A stretch of DNA of 64,000 bases from Pleomorphomonas oryzae DSM 16300 (GCF_000422965.1 NZ_AUHB01000006.1:1-64000), one strand, 5' to 3'; shown: positions 1 to 8,868, counted from the stretch's first letter. The notes: generated by a model not told the origin, from the letters alone. Numbers and translations: made by a program.

Positions 1-1
1 G

Positions 2-157
2 ATCCGCAACGCCCGCATGCTCGCTGAGGGCAGGCCAGACGTGGTCATAGCCTTCCCCGGCCGCTTCGGAACTTGGGACATGGTCGACAAGGCAACGCGG
101 GCCGGTGTCCGTACCATCATCATTGACCGCGCCCAATGGCCTAACGAAAGGAGGTGA
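2..157 (+). CDS. DUF2493 / SLOG-family protein, C-terminal fragment
   Basis: Only the last 51 codons are in the window; the gene begins upstream. The frame reads through a ...VVIAFPGRFGTWDMV... segment and then an alternating hydrophobic strand (VRTIIIDRA) before the TGA at 155-157. The AFPG.xGT pattern is the nucleotide-binding glycine-rich turn of the SLOG/YspA (DUF2493) family, which is predicted to bind a nucleotide or nucleotide-derived ligand. Function is unknown, and this family often occurs on plasmids and integrated elements. The last codons (GAA AGG AGG TGA) also form a very strong Shine-Dalgarno-like sequence. Confidence 0.6.
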   Translation: MRNARMLAEGRPDVVIAFPGRFGTWDMVDKATRAGVRTIIIDRAQWPNERR

Positions 158-213
158 TCGCCACGCCGCTTGATGACGAGTTTCCCGTCCATCGACCCGG
201 CTACAAGCAATTT

Positions 214-240
214 GGCCCCCGTTTCGGCGGGGCCTTTGTC
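214..240 (+). terminator. Probable Rho-independent terminator after the DUF2493 gene
   Basis: GGCCCC at 214-219 pairs with GGGGCC at 229-234 across a short loop and is followed by a T-rich stretch (TTTGTCTTT). It lies 57 bp after the DUF2493 stop on the same strand. Confidence 0.55.
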
Positions 241-385
241 TTTAGAACAACGCAAAGACGATCTCGGCTAACCCCATTGCCGGCCAATGTATTTCCAGTC
301 AGTTCGTCCAATCGAGCATGGGGGCCACGGCGAAAACGGGGGCGGCGTAGTGGCTCATAGGTTCCTTTCAGAAGCTTTCCGCTCC

Positions 386-463
386 CATAAGCCAAAAGTC
401 GCAAAAAGACGAGGGACAGCGGAGTTCAAAACGGCGAGAGATACGGCAAATCGTTTTGATTGG
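386..463 (+). repeat. Diverged direct repeat, copy A
   Basis: This stretch aligns almost end to end with 6344-6419 in the same orientation at roughly 75-80% identity by eye. Shared blocks include AAAGTCGCAAAAA, GTTCAAAA and AATCGTTT, with two or three single-base indels. The indels shift the frame, so it is not obviously coding. Its nature is unknown; it may be a scar, a short mobile repeat or a non-coding RNA remnant. Confidence 0.65.
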
Positions 464-610
464 CTTCGGAAAGCAAGCGCTTTGCCGCACCAGCCCAACG
501 AAGGCCAGCGTAACAGTTTGATCTCGACTGCGGACTCGGTAAATCGCGCCACATCAAGGCGTGCTCGAAATCCTGGCGTAAAGTTGGGTGTTTGAATAAG
601 GAAAGTACAA

Positions 611-633
611 CAGCGCCAACATAGTTGGCGCTG
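611..633 (-). terminator. Perfect 10-bp hairpin downstream of the phosphodiesterase gene
   Basis: CAGCGCCAAC and GTTGGCGCTG pair perfectly around a 3-nt loop. It sits 24 bp past the stop of the minus-strand gene ending at 657. T-rich sequence flanks it on both sides, so it could act in either direction. Confidence 0.6.
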
Positions 634-656
634 TCTTCGTTTCTTGATGCCGAAAA

Positions 657-2189
657 TCAGAACGGCAAAGCCGGAAGGCTCTGTGTGCCTTCGATCTGAA
701 CAGCCTGCAAAGCCGCTGGATCGAAGCCGAGCGCCTTGAGGATGGTCGGGGCAATCTGCGTGGTTTGCACCAGCGCCGTGTTGCGGGCTGCCTTCACATG
801 CGGGTTGCTGAGAATGACGGCGACGTTGCGGTCATCCATGTTGGCGCCGCCGTGCTCCGCTATCTTCTTGCCGGACGTATAAACGACGCCCGGATTGACG
901 GTTACCATGAAGTCCGGGGTACGGCTGTCGGTGGCCGGATCATTGTAGGAATTGGCCATTTGGTTCGGCGTCCAGATCTTGGCGATGCCGAGCGCTTTCG
1001 CGTTGTCGACTAGATACTTCAGGGCGCCATCCAGGTTGGCGACCCGCGTCTTCGGGTCGAGCCAGATCAGAGATGCGTCGTCGGCGATATGGAAGGCGTA
1101 GCCCGGCAACTTTGCATAGGGCTTGTCGTCGAGCGGCTGGAAGCTTGCAGGATCGATCGGGCTTTGACCGTGCTTGGCTGTGACAATGATCAATGTGCTG
1201 TCGAGAAGATTGGCGGTCTTCAAGGCTGCGGACAGCTCGCCGAGGGCCCCGTCAACGTAGTCGAGCTGCTTGGCTAAACCGGTGTTGGGGGTGCCGGTGG
1301 CGTCGACATAGCCGCCGACCAAACCATCTTCATCGGTTGGCCCAGACTTCGGCAGCTTCTGGCCAACGCTCACCGCCTGGAAGTTCATGCCAAACAGGGT
1401 CGGCACGGGAGCCGAGGCGGAACCGGCGCCGTTCTTGCCATTGATTTCGTTGATCAGCGCCTTGACACGGGCCTCGTCGAAATCGCGCTCGGCCTTGTAG
1501 CTGGCCGTCGTCGCCTTCTTGGTACCCTCGATCAGTGAGTCCTGCTCCAGGGCGTACAGCTCGTCGAGACCGGTGCCGGACGGCCCGTTCAGTATCTCGT
1601 AGGCCGGATGCTTGTCGGACCACATGGTGCGACCGCCGTGCGCCTTGACGATTTCGAAGATATTGTTCACCCGCGGAAAAGTGTGCGGATAAACCGCCAC
1701 GCACTTGCCGTCGACCAGGGCGACGGGCAGCTTCTTCGGATCGATCTGTGTCTGCCATTGGCCGGCAACGCCGCCGGCGGCGAGTTTGTCGGAGTCCACG
1801 TCGATATTTTCGGCCAGCGTCACTTCGGCGCCGGGCGCTCCGGAGCAGTCCGAGCCCGGTGCAAAATAGGTGCGATCGTAGCTGTCATCGTAAAAGACGC
1901 CCGTCGCGCGGGGCGTGCCACCGGTGACCAGGGCCAGCGTTCCGGGGAAGCTGTCGGACGGCGTCGGCGTCAGGGCATTCGTATAGTTGACCCCGGTGTC
2001 GACGAGCTGAGCGAAAGTACTCTTTGGGTGTGTCGCGGCGTAATTCTCGAGGTCGATGGCGTGCAGCCCGTCAACGCTGATCAACATCACATGGGCATAC
2101 GGACCCGCTGCAATCGCTGTGGTCGCAATCGACCCGACAGCAACAGCCGACACAATGCCTAACGCGAGCGTTCTGTGAATATTTTTCAA
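657..2189 (-). CDS. Exported type I phosphodiesterase / alkaline-phosphatase-superfamily protein
   Basis: About 510 residues, predicted to hydrolyse phosphodiester or phosphomonoester bonds in the periplasm. A TTG start at 2189 is preferred because GGAG lies about 6 nt upstream and the product then begins directly with a signal peptide (KNIHRTLALG... ending ATTAIAA). The longer frame to 2252 also starts with TTG and has no signal-like N-terminus. Family marks are a metal-binding ISVDGLH near residue 40, a nucleophile-region PTPSDSFPG near residue 80 (Ser where most nucleotide pyrophosphatase relatives have Thr), TAKHGQS, and EHGGANMDDRNV near the C-terminus. Substrate is unknown. A perfect hairpin follows the gene. 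The next gene upstream (HdeD-like) is about 300 bp away, so it probably has its own promoter. Confidence 0.82.
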   Translation of the reverse strand: MKNIHRTLALGIVSAVAVGSIATTAIAAGPYAHVMLISVDGLHAIDLENYAATHPKSTFAQLVDTGVNYTNALTPTPSDSFPGTLALVTGGTPRATGVFYDDSYDRTYFAPGSDCSGAPGAEVTLAENIDVDSDKLAAGGVAGQWQTQIDPKKLPVALVDGKCVAVYPHTFPRVNNIFEIVKAHGGRTMWSDKHPAYEILNGPSGTGLDELYALEQDSLIEGTKKATTASYKAERDFDEARVKALINEINGKNGAGSASAPVPTLFGMNFQAVSVGQKLPKSGPTDEDGLVGGYVDATGTPNTGLAKQLDYVDGALGELSAALKTANLLDSTLIIVTAKHGQSPIDPASFQPLDDKPYAKLPGYAFHIADDASLIWLDPKTRVANLDGALKYLVDNAKALGIAKIWTPNQMANSYNDPATDSRTPDFMVTVNPGVVYTSGKKIAEHGGANMDDRNVAVILSNPHVKAARNTALVQTTQIAPTILKALGFDPAALQAVQIEGTQSLPALPF

Positions 2190-2491
2190 GGAGATCTCCA
2201 CGGGAATGACGTCGAAGCGACGTGCCGGAGAGACACTCAGATGGTCCCTCAAACTCTGTCACCTAGCACCGCAACGTGACACGGCGACGACGAGAAAGAA
2301 CGCCATGATCCCGGCTAGGGCTGCCGGAGTAGGCGTCAGGGTGCCCAGACCATCTTGTACCCACCGTTGACCTTGAGGCACGGCCAGCCGGCTCGCTCAG
2401 CGACATCTGCGATAGCCGCTCCCGATCCCTTCCCCGTAAAGCCCCGACGACTTGGGGTAGAGATCTTTCAGCGTCCCTTATAGCGATTGTT
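2190..2491. other. Intergenic interval, likely promoter region of the phosphodiesterase gene
   Basis: About 300 bp without a supported gene. The palindrome GGAGATCTCC at 2190-2199 contains the ribosome site for the TTG start. No terminator or other recognisable element was seen. Confidence 0.4.
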
Positions 2492-3094
2492 TCAAGACGT
2501 TCCGGACGGCGGCGCCGGGTTAGCGGCGGCGCGGATTTTGGCTGAGACATATCCCAGCGACAGGCCGTCGCAGATGAGATGAGCTCCCAGCATCAAGCCA
2601 ATTGTCCACAGGCTAGCGGTCGAAATAACGGCGTAGAGCAACACAGCCAGCACTACAGAAAGGATCCCGCTGACGAGAATCCAGGCCCAGTTGGACAAAG
2701 GCCGTATCACCATTGCGAAACTTAGGTTGGCGATCCCTTCAGTCGTTAGGAAGACGACCACGAGCAGAGAGAGGAGCAGTTGCCCCTCACCCGCGTGGCG
2801 CAGTAGCAACACGCCGAGAAGCAGGCCGATAACCGCCGAAATCAGGCGAATGCCATGATGCGGCGCGTGGCGGGCGAGGAGGAGCCCAACCCCGCGCAGC
2901 ACCGAGTTGAAGATCATCAGCCAACCGATCGCAACCGTGGCCGAGGAAGAAGCGACAACTGGAAACAGGGCTGCGGCGATCCCGGTGAAGACAAGCAGAG
3001 CGGCCTGGGCGAGATTGAGCAGACTCTGCCTCGCGAACGTATCGCGGGCCGCCTGGCGATAGACCTGTGCAGCGGCATCGAGAGAAATCGACAT
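2492..3094 (-). CDS. HdeD-like DUF308 membrane protein
   Basis: 200 residues. After a short amphipathic N-terminus (MSISLDAAAQVYRQAAR) there are about six hydrophobic segments in three helix pairs, the arrangement of the HdeD/DUF308 acid-resistance family; TTEGIANL and LISAVIGLLLGVLLL are typical. E. coli HdeD is an inner-membrane protein linked to acid resistance at high cell density, but many paralogues have no known role. The start at 3094 follows a perfect AGGAGG; the frame runs further upstream without a better signal. It sits alone between a Tat-exported dehydrogenase gene and a phosphodiesterase gene, with gaps suggesting separate transcription. Confidence 0.8.
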   Translation of the reverse strand: MSISLDAAAQVYRQAARDTFARQSLLNLAQAALLVFTGIAAALFPVVASSSATVAIGWLMIFNSVLRGVGLLLARHAPHHGIRLISAVIGLLLGVLLLRHAGEGQLLLSLLVVVFLTTEGIANLSFAMVIRPLSNWAWILVSGILSVVLAVLLYAVISTASLWTIGLMLGAHLICDGLSLGYVSAKIRAAANPAPPSGTS

Positions 3095-3276
3095 GTCCGT
3101 CCTCCTGTCGGTTGAGCGAGTGCCGCCGTAGTGCCACCTCACAGCGACTTGGCCGCTTTCTCTCGCCCAACCACGCCCAAAATCCGAGCTTTTGCCCTGC
3201 TTTCAGGCCCGCAATATGCGCTTTAGTCCCGCGGTATAGGCGGCTGCCTGGGGACCGTCACACCCCTCGGCGCCAA

Positions 3277-4287
3277 TCAATAGGCCGTCCATCCCCCGTC
3301 GGTGGCATAGATCCCACCGGTAAAGTTGGAGGCTTCGTCGGATAGCAGGAAAAGCATCATACTGACCTGCTCGGCTACAGTTGCCGGCCTATGTTTCTTG
3401 TCGGTATAGGCGAGGATACTGTCGATCTTCAGGCGGCCCATGGCCGGGCCTTTGGTCGCTTGGGCGGAAAGAGCAACCAACTCGCCGGCGCGAGCGACCA
3501 TCGGAGTGTCGGTTGCAGCCATATTGACCGAGTTCACCCGAATTCCATACGGCGCATAATCGATTGCTGCGTTGCGCGTCAGCCCCGTGACGGCGTGTTT
3601 GCTGGCGACATAAGCGGGATTGCCAGCCAGCCCCGTCATTCCCGCGATCGAGCCTACATTCACGATTGCGCCGCCACGGCCTTGATCGACCAATTGCCTC
3701 AGTTGCGAGCGCATGCAGTAGAACATGCCCGTCACATTGGTCTTGAACACGTTGTTCCAGTAGGCGTCGCTCGCTTCGTGGATCCTTGCGAAAATCAGTT
3801 CCCGTTGCTTCTCGAAATTGATCGGGTCGCCGGAATAGACGCCGTCCATGACACCTGCATTGTTGAGCGCGCCGTCGAGTTTGCCGAAGCTCGAAACGGC
3901 CGCCTCGACCGCCTTGTCCGCCACGGCCGGGTCGCCCACGTCGCCAAACACAAAGACCGACTTCCCGCCACCTCCGACAATGGCCTCATGGGTCTCTTCC
4001 CCGAGATCCTTGATCCAATCGACGCCGACGACGTTGGCACCTTCGCGTGCAAGCCGGATCGCCGCCGCGCGCCCCATGCCGCGTGCCGATCCTGTTACTA
4101 TGAAGGTCCTGTCAGCAAAACGGCTGGAGATGAAAAAGGTGCTGTCCACAGCCTTGATGTCGACCACTGCGTTGCCGTCCGGTCGTCCGGATGCCTGTTG
4201 AGCGCTGGCCGTCGAATTGGTCGCCGCCGTCACCGCTGCCGCGCCAGCCGCTATCGTAATTCCCTTCAGCAGATCACGTCTGTCCAT
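3277..4287 (-). CDS. Tat-exported short-chain dehydrogenase/reductase (SDR)
   Basis: 336 residues. The N-terminus has a twin-arginine signal (MDRRDLLKG followed by an Ala-rich hydrophobic stretch ending ASAQQ), so the folded cofactor-loaded enzyme is probably exported. The mature part is a classical [14 protein letters not shown](P)-binding turn, NNAGV, and catalytic YVASK with an upstream Ser in NVGSIAG. The C-terminal [13 protein letters not shown] is the usual SDR ending. Substrate is unknown. A strong GGGAGGAA ribosome site precedes the ATG, which lies only 29 bp after the barrel gene 4317-6116; the two are probably one transcript. An exported SDR beside an outer-membrane porin suggests periplasmic oxidation of an imported molecule, which is inference. 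Confidence 0.85.
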   Translation of the reverse strand: MDRRDLLKGITIAAGAAAVTAATNSTASAQQASGRPDGNAVVDIKAVDSTFFISSRFADRTFIVTGSARGMGRAAAIRLAREGANVVGVDWIKDLGEETHEAIVGGGGKSVFVFGDVGDPAVADKAVEAAVSSFGKLDGALNNAGVMDGVYSGDPINFEKQRELIFARIHEASDAYWNNVFKTNVTGMFYCMRSQLRQLVDQGRGGAIVNVGSIAGMTGLAGNPAYVASKHAVTGLTRNAAIDYAPYGIRVNSVNMAATDTPMVARAGELVALSAQATKGPAMGRLKIDSILAYTDKKHRPATVAEQVSMMLFLLSDEASNFTGGIYATDGGWTAY

Positions 4288-4316
4288 ATCGATTCCTCCC
4301 TAAGCGAGTTTTGATG

Positions 4317-6116
4317 TCAGAACGCGACGCGCAAGAAAGCCATGGCGCTCCACCACGGGTCGAGGTCGCCCGACGCCGCCTGCTTTACGGCCTCTCCGGG
4401 GAATGTCGCAGCAACATGAGCCTGCACCATCATTTTCGGGGAAATGAACCATTTGGCCGTTAGATTGGCTTCGTAGCCGAGTTGCTCCGAGCCAAGGAAC
4501 GAGAGCGCCGGATTACCGCCGAGGTTGGTGGAGCTGTCGGCAGAGAAGATCCAGAATTGCGGGACCAATTCCACTTGCGGGCTCGGCCGCAGGCGCAACT
4601 GGATCCTATGGGTCACCAGATTGCTGTCCTGGAACACCTTGAAATGATTGATGCCTTGGACCCACTGCTCGCCATTGCCACCCGACAGCAACGGATCCCA
4701 TCGCTCGAAGCGCGCGGTTGTCGGATCGTCTCCCGAGAACTCCGCAAACCGGTAGCTGATTTGCGGTGTCCAGGGGAGGTCCTGGAACTGATAGCCAACT
4801 TCGCCAGCCAGGGCGGTGGCAAACATGTCGAAATGATTGTTGCGTTGTAGAGCAAGTTCAGCGTTGGCAAATATTTGGCCACCAGGCTGCTTCCAACCCA
4901 TCCTCGCGTCATAGACCTGAAGGCCGTCGCGGCTGAGCGTGGCGGAAGCCGGGTCTGGTGGCGTGAGCGAGTAATAGGCGTAGTCAGAGTCCAGCACGTT
5001 GATGAAAGAACCACCCAGGCTGAAGCCCGCGCCGAGATCGGTTTCCATGTTGATCCCTGCCATGCGGGTCTTCGAATCCACGACTGGAAGTTCGTCGGGG
5101 TCAAGATAGAAGAGTTCGGCCAGGGTCTTGTTGTAGCGAAATTGACCAAGCACGAGCATGTCAGCCGCCCAACGCGGGTTTGACTGCAAGGCTGCCCGTT
5201 CGTCGCCGTTGGAGGCGCTGTTGCCGATGATCATGCTGTCGCCGATGGCATAGCGCTTACGCCCCGCCGACACGTTCCATACCAGGCGATCACCGGTCTT
5301 CGATGTCTCGCCGCCGACCAGACCGAGATAGGCATCCTCGATCGCAAGGTGGTAGCGGCTTTCGTCGGTGAAGAGTTCGGCGCCCGCCGAACCGCTCAAA
5401 ATGGCGCTAAGCCCACCGTAGGCATAGGTGTTCTCGTGGAGCGGGGTCAATCCATAGACGCCCGAATGGATGAATCCCTCCGCCCACCCACTCGCACCTT
5501 TCCCGGCCATATCGCCTGAAGCGAGTGGATTGCCGGACAGGAAGAGGTCCGGTCGACCATACCAAGCGTTGTCATTGCCGTAGAGCATCGTCAGCATTTC
5601 AAGCTTTCCGACGACGATGGTACCATTCCGATCGAAAAGCACCGGAAGGTCAGCTTTGTCTCCGGTCTGAAGAAAGCCACGCTCCTCACGCGACACCTTA
5701 TCGCTTAGCTGCGCCTTCACGGTCACGACGACGCCACCAGCATCACCCGGCGTTACCTCAAGGTCCGCACGGGCGATTGCTACTTGACGAGCGCTCCGGG
5801 CTATAGCGAGTTGCACTTCGGTGCGATTGAACAGCATGCCGGGGAAAACGTTGATGCTACGACGGATCTGGTCGGACACCCGCTTGTTCACCTCGGGATC
5901 GGCAGAGGGATTGCTCAGCGATATTTCGATCCGTTCGATAACTTGATTTTCGTCCGCCAGTATTGATTGCGCGAGGGCAATTGCTGGCGATCCGCCAATG
6001 GTACACAGCAGGCCGATTAGCCATGCCAGATGAGCGATGTATCTGCTTGATTCTACATCTATTTCATGACGCGATTGGCGTACGAGCACCCTCGAGAACC
6101 CGCGTGGCTTAAGCAT
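4317..6116 (-). CDS. Outer-membrane beta-barrel protein with POTRA-like N-terminal segment
   Basis: 599 residues from the ATG at 6116, which follows GAGGGA; the open frame extends to 6173 without improvement. A basic N-terminus leads to a hydrophobic signal (HLAWLIGLLCTIGGSPAIALA). The next ~100 residues (IERIEISL..., INVFPGMLFNRTEVQLAI, VVVTVKAQL) have the alternating strand/helix look of a POTRA-type domain. The rest is rich in aromatic-terminated amphipathic strands and ends in Phe (MAFLRVAF), as in porins and alginate-export-type barrels. I cannot assign a substrate. It leads a probable two-gene operon with the Tat-SDR. Base composition is less GC-rich than the housekeeping genes to the right. 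Confidence 0.6.
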   Translation of the reverse strand: MLKPRGFSRVLVRQSRHEIDVESSRYIAHLAWLIGLLCTIGGSPAIALAQSILADENQVIERIEISLSNPSADPEVNKRVSDQIRRSINVFPGMLFNRTEVQLAIARSARQVAIARADLEVTPGDAGGVVVTVKAQLSDKVSREERGFLQTGDKADLPVLFDRNGTIVVGKLEMLTMLYGNDNAWYGRPDLFLSGNPLASGDMAGKGASGWAEGFIHSGVYGLTPLHENTYAYGGLSAILSGSAGAELFTDESRYHLAIEDAYLGLVGGETSKTGDRLVWNVSAGRKRYAIGDSMIIGNSASNGDERAALQSNPRWAADMLVLGQFRYNKTLAELFYLDPDELPVVDSKTRMAGINMETDLGAGFSLGGSFINVLDSDYAYYSLTPPDPASATLSRDGLQVYDARMGWKQPGGQIFANAELALQRNNHFDMFATALAGEVGYQFQDLPWTPQISYRFAEFSGDDPTTARFERWDPLLSGGNGEQWVQGINHFKVFQDSNLVTHRIQLRLRPSPQVELVPQFWIFSADSSTNLGGNPALSFLGSEQLGYEANLTAKWFISPKMMVQAHVAATFPGEAVKQAASGDLDPWWSAMAFLRVAF

Positions 6117-6463
6117 CGCTTTCCCTCGCCATATGCGTGTACCGATGCTCAGCGAGGAGTATCTGCCTGTCAATAAGAGATTAAGCTAGATCTCTCCGTA
6201 CCGCAGGCAAAGCTTGGACTCATCTCGGTCCACGAACGTTCGGTCACGTCTTCCCTACCCTCTTCTCCAACCACCACGACGTGTAAGCCGCATCCCTTGC
6301 GAAGCTTCTCCCGCCTTTGAACGCTTTCGATTGATTGTATTGCCACAAGCGAAAGTCGCAAAAAACCGAAGGATAGACGGGTTCAAAAGGGCGAAAGAAG
6401 CAGCAATCGTTTCGTTTGGGAGCCGGCACCCGCTATAAACACGCAAATCCTTGGAGGCCCGAC
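6117..6463. other. Divergent intergenic interval containing repeat copy B
   Basis: About 350 bp between the minus-strand barrel gene and plus-strand arsC. It must hold promoters for both. Repeat copy B occupies 6344-6419. No supported gene was seen; short frames on the minus strand overlap the repeat. Confidence 0.45.
6344..6419 (+). repeat. Diverged direct repeat, copy B
   Basis: Partner of 386-463 in the same orientation. It ends about 45 bp before the arsC start. The two copies bracket the accessory block of four genes at 657-6116. Confidence 0.65.
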
Positions 6464-6895
6464 ATGCCCGTCACCGACGTCGTCATCTTTCATAATCCCG
6501 ACTGCGGCACATCGCGCAATGTCGTCCGCATCGTCGAGGCGGCCGGCTACATGCCGACGGTGGTCGAGTATCTCAAGACGGGCTGGACCAAGCCGCAGCT
6601 TCTCGCCTTGTTCACGGCTGCCGGGATCGGGCCGCGTGATGCGTTGCGCGTCAAGAAGTCGCCGGCAGCCGAGCTCGGTCTGACCGATCCCTCGGTGGCC
6701 GATGAAGATATCGTCGAGGCGATGATTGCTCACCCGATCCTCGTCGAGCGGCCGATCGTCGTGACGGCCAAAGGCACCGCCCTCTGCCGGCCGAGCGAAC
6801 AGGTGCTCGATCTACTCGACCGTTTGCCGCCCGGCCCCTTCGCCAAGGAGGATGGTGAACTGGTGATCGACGCCGACGGCAAGCGGGTCAGCTGA
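6464..6895 (+). CDS. arsC: Arsenate reductase, glutaredoxin-coupled ArsC type
   Basis: 143 residues, the usual size for this thioredoxin-fold family. Arsenate is reduced to arsenite through the N-terminal Cys14 in HNPDCGTSRN. A second conserved region (RVKKSPAAEL) supplies the substrate-binding Arg, and HPILVERPIVV supplies another; a C-terminal CRPSEQVLDLL is also typical. The start is set by TTGGAGG about 6 nt upstream. There is no arsR, arsB or acr3 nearby, so this may be one of the widespread stand-alone ArsC-family (YffB/ArsC) proteins with a general redox role rather than part of a resistance operon. It converges with pyrE across a hairpin. Confidence 0.88.
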   Translation: MPVTDVVIFHNPDCGTSRNVVRIVEAAGYMPTVVEYLKTGWTKPQLLALFTAAGIGPRDALRVKKSPAAELGLTDPSVADEDIVEAMIAHPILVERPIVVTAKGTALCRPSEQVLDLLDRLPPGPFAKEDGELVIDADGKRVS

Positions 6896-6953
6896 AGCGG
6901 CTTCCAAACCTGCCGCATGCTGCTTCCGGCCGACGAGCCATGTCCCAGAGCGC

Positions 6954-6977
6954 AGGGCGGACATATCAGCCCGCCCT
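6954..6977. terminator. Hairpin between convergent arsC and pyrE
   Basis: AGGGCGG (6954-6960) pairs with CCGCCCT (6971-6977). T-tracts are weak on both sides, so this is a possible bidirectional terminator. Confidence 0.4.
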
Positions 6978-6985
6978 AGCCTGTC

Positions 6986-7663
6986 TTAGCCTTCGAAGGA
7001 CGCCCTGCCTCCGTGCGCTGCCGACCACTCGGCAGGGGCATGCAGGAACTTTTCCACTTCGGCCAGCATCGCCGCCGGGAAACGGTTCGACGCCTTGGCC
7101 TCGGCCAGCACATCCCACCAGGTGGCAAGCGCATGCAGCGTGATGCCGTCGGCTGCCAGCACCTCGGTTGACGAGGGGAAGATGCCGTAGTGGAACACGA
7201 CGAAGGCGTGGCTCACCTTGAGGCCGGCGTCGCGCATCGCCTTGGTGAAGATCAGCTTGGAGCGGCCGTCGGAGGCAAGATCCTCGACCAGGATGGCGCG
7301 GGCGCCCTCTTTGACGTCGCCTTCGATCTGGGCGTTGCGGCCGAAGCCTTTCGGCTTCTTGCGCACGTAGAGCATCGGCAGCTCTAGACGATCGGACAGC
7401 CAAGCGGCGAAGGGAATGCCAGCCGTCTCGCCACCGGCCACAGCATCGAGCGACTCGGCGCCTATCTCCGAGAGGATGATTTCCTCGGCGAAGCCCATGA
7501 GCCGTTTGCGCAGACGCGGGAAGGAGATGAGCTTGCGGCAGTCGGTGTAAACCGGGCTCGCCCAGCCGGAGGTGAAGATATACGGCTTTTCCGGATTGAA
7601 CTGGATGGCGTCGACCTCCAGCAGAAGGCGGGCGGTCTCGCGAGCGATGAACGACTTGTCCAT
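6986..7663 (-). CDS. pyrE: Orotate phosphoribosyltransferase
   Basis: 225 residues. It converts orotate and PRPP to orotidine 5'-phosphate in pyrimidine synthesis. The fold markers are [20 protein letters not shown] near the N-terminus, [10 protein letters not shown] with the PRPP-contacting lysines, and the PRPP loop region [14 protein letters not shown]. The Ser/Gly pattern in the loop matches the alphaproteobacterial PyrE branch. The ATG at 7663 follows AGAGGA; 12 codons of open frame upstream are not used. It is separated from the Sel1 gene by about 185 bp, so it is probably monocistronic. Confidence 0.93.
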   Translation of the reverse strand: MDKSFIARETARLLLEVDAIQFNPEKPYIFTSGWASPVYTDCRKLISFPRLRKRLMGFAEEIILSEIGAESLDAVAGGETAGIPFAAWLSDRLELPMLYVRKKPKGFGRNAQIEGDVKEGARAILVEDLASDGRSKLIFTKAMRDAGLKVSHAFVVFHYGIFPSSTEVLAADGITLHALATWWDVLAEAKASNRFPAAMLAEVEKFLHAPAEWSAAHGGRASFEG

Positions 7664-7849
7664 GGACGGTCCTCTGGCTGATTTGCCCGGCCATAGCACA
7701 GCTTGTCCGCCCTGTCCTGCCTTTCACCGCGCCGATTATGCGAAACGGCGGCCCTTCCCCCAGGAAGAACCGCCGTCAGCTGCCCGATGTGCCGGGCCTG
7801 AGTTTTCCGTTCCTTGCCGCGAGGCCCGTTCCGGGGCCAATCGCGTCGA

Positions 7850-8116
7850 TCAATGCAGCGAAATCCACTCGCGGGCTTCGCGCTGCGCCGCGGCTATCTC
7901 GGACGAAGACATCTCGTCAGCGAGTTCACGGCGATAGCGGGCGGCACTTTCGGACCCACGGAAGGCGGCGATGTTGAACCACTTATGGGCTTCGATAAGG
8001 TTCTGCTCGACGTCGCGACCCACGGCATACATCACGCCGAGTTCGTAGAGGACATCGCTGGTGGCACTGGCGCCGCCGGCCATTTGATCGATCGAGTTCA
8101 GTTCAAGACGAGCCAT
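7850..8116 (-). CDS. Small Sel1-like repeat protein
   Basis: 88 residues. It contains one clear Sel1-type helical hairpin: LYELGVMYAVGRDVEQNLIE followed by AHKWFNIAAFRGSESAARYR. Sel1 repeats are TPR-like protein-interaction modules. Compact proteins of this kind are common in Rhizobiales and have no assigned role. The ATG at 8116 follows CAGGGA with good spacing; the GTG two codons upstream is too close to it. The leader upstream is AT-rich for this genome and contains a small hairpin at 8144-8160. Confidence 0.75.
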   Translation of the reverse strand: MARLELNSIDQMAGGASATSDVLYELGVMYAVGRDVEQNLIEAHKWFNIAAFRGSESAARYRRELADEMSSSEIAAAQREAREWISLH

Positions 8117-8374
8117 GATCACATTCCCTGTTTACGTATTATCCGAGGTCTTTTGCCTCGTCTCTTCGTTTTCGGAAGATGTGATCATGCTGCGCCAATT
8201 GATTAAAAAGCAGATTAAATTGTAGACTTAACAACCGCCGAACAATATCTGAACGGAACGTTATTTTCAGAAGCCGTCAACCATCGAATCCGCCGTTTTG
8301 AGCGAAATCGACAAAACCAGCCGCGACGGGACGCCGGCGTTGCTAAACTTTGTGGAAACCACATTGAAGAGTGG

Positions 8375-8695
8375 CTAGACCGACAGATTGAAACAGAGCC
8401 CTGCCGCCTTGCCGCGAACCCACATAACCATGCCGTTCAGCGACATCTTCTGCTCGGGAATATTGACGACCACGGTCTGGCCGATTGAAAGCTGACCATC
8501 GGTATTACTGATTTTGCAACCGCCGACGCTCAAGTCTTCGACAATGCATTCGCACGTGTATTTGTTGTGCTGAACCGTGGCGAGCAAAAAACACTTTGCC
8601 CTTTTATGCCGACGTCCATCGCCAACCCTAACATTAGGGTTGCGGAGATTCTTCAGAACGTCCTGCATATGCAGCGAGGTTTGTGAAGCCACCAT
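8375..8695 (-). CDS. PilZ-domain protein, putative c-di-GMP receptor
   Basis: 106 residues, nearly all one PilZ domain. The c-di-GMP-binding marks are present: the basic RRHKRA near residue 28 and DLSVGGCKI near residue 54 (the D/NxSxxG box). The end of the domain reads MSLNGMVMWVRGKAAGLCF. No partner domain is fused, so it would act as a small adaptor. Flanking intergenic DNA on both sides is unusually AT-rich, suggesting its own regulation. A second PilZ-like protein lies at 9760-10056. Confidence 0.85.
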   Translation of the reverse strand: MVASQTSLHMQDVLKNLRNPNVRVGDGRRHKRAKCFLLATVQHNKYTCECIVEDLSVGGCKISNTDGQLSIGQTVVVNIPEQKMSLNGMVMWVRGKAAGLCFNLSV

Positions 8696-8841
8696 GCCTG
8701 CACTCCGTCACGACTGCCAGGTAGGAAGACTACAATACCACGACGCGTTATTTATTCATAATGGCGCCTAAAATACATAAAAATAGACAGAATATTTCTT
8801 AGCAGCATGAATGCGTGAGGAATTCACACTTTCATGGGAAA

Positions 8842-8868
8842 GCCCCGCCGTCTCCAGAATGGCGGGGC
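8842..8868 (-). terminator. Rho-independent terminator after the GST gene
   Basis: On the minus strand GCCCCGCC and GGCGGGGC form an 8-bp stem and are followed by a short T run. It lies about 70 bp beyond the stop of the gene at 8941-9648. Confidence 0.7.

Larger units (their letters stand above)
158..656. other. Non-coding interval of about 500 bp
   Basis: No convincing gene was found. The open frames here overlap one another on both strands and lack ribosome sites or recognisable domains. The interval holds a terminator near 214-240, repeat copy A at 386-463 and a perfect hairpin at 611-633. Confidence 0.5.

Noticed and set aside
154-360. 68-codon frame after the DUF2493 gene
   Set aside because: It begins inside the Shine-Dalgarno-like sequence, contains the terminator hairpin and has no family features.
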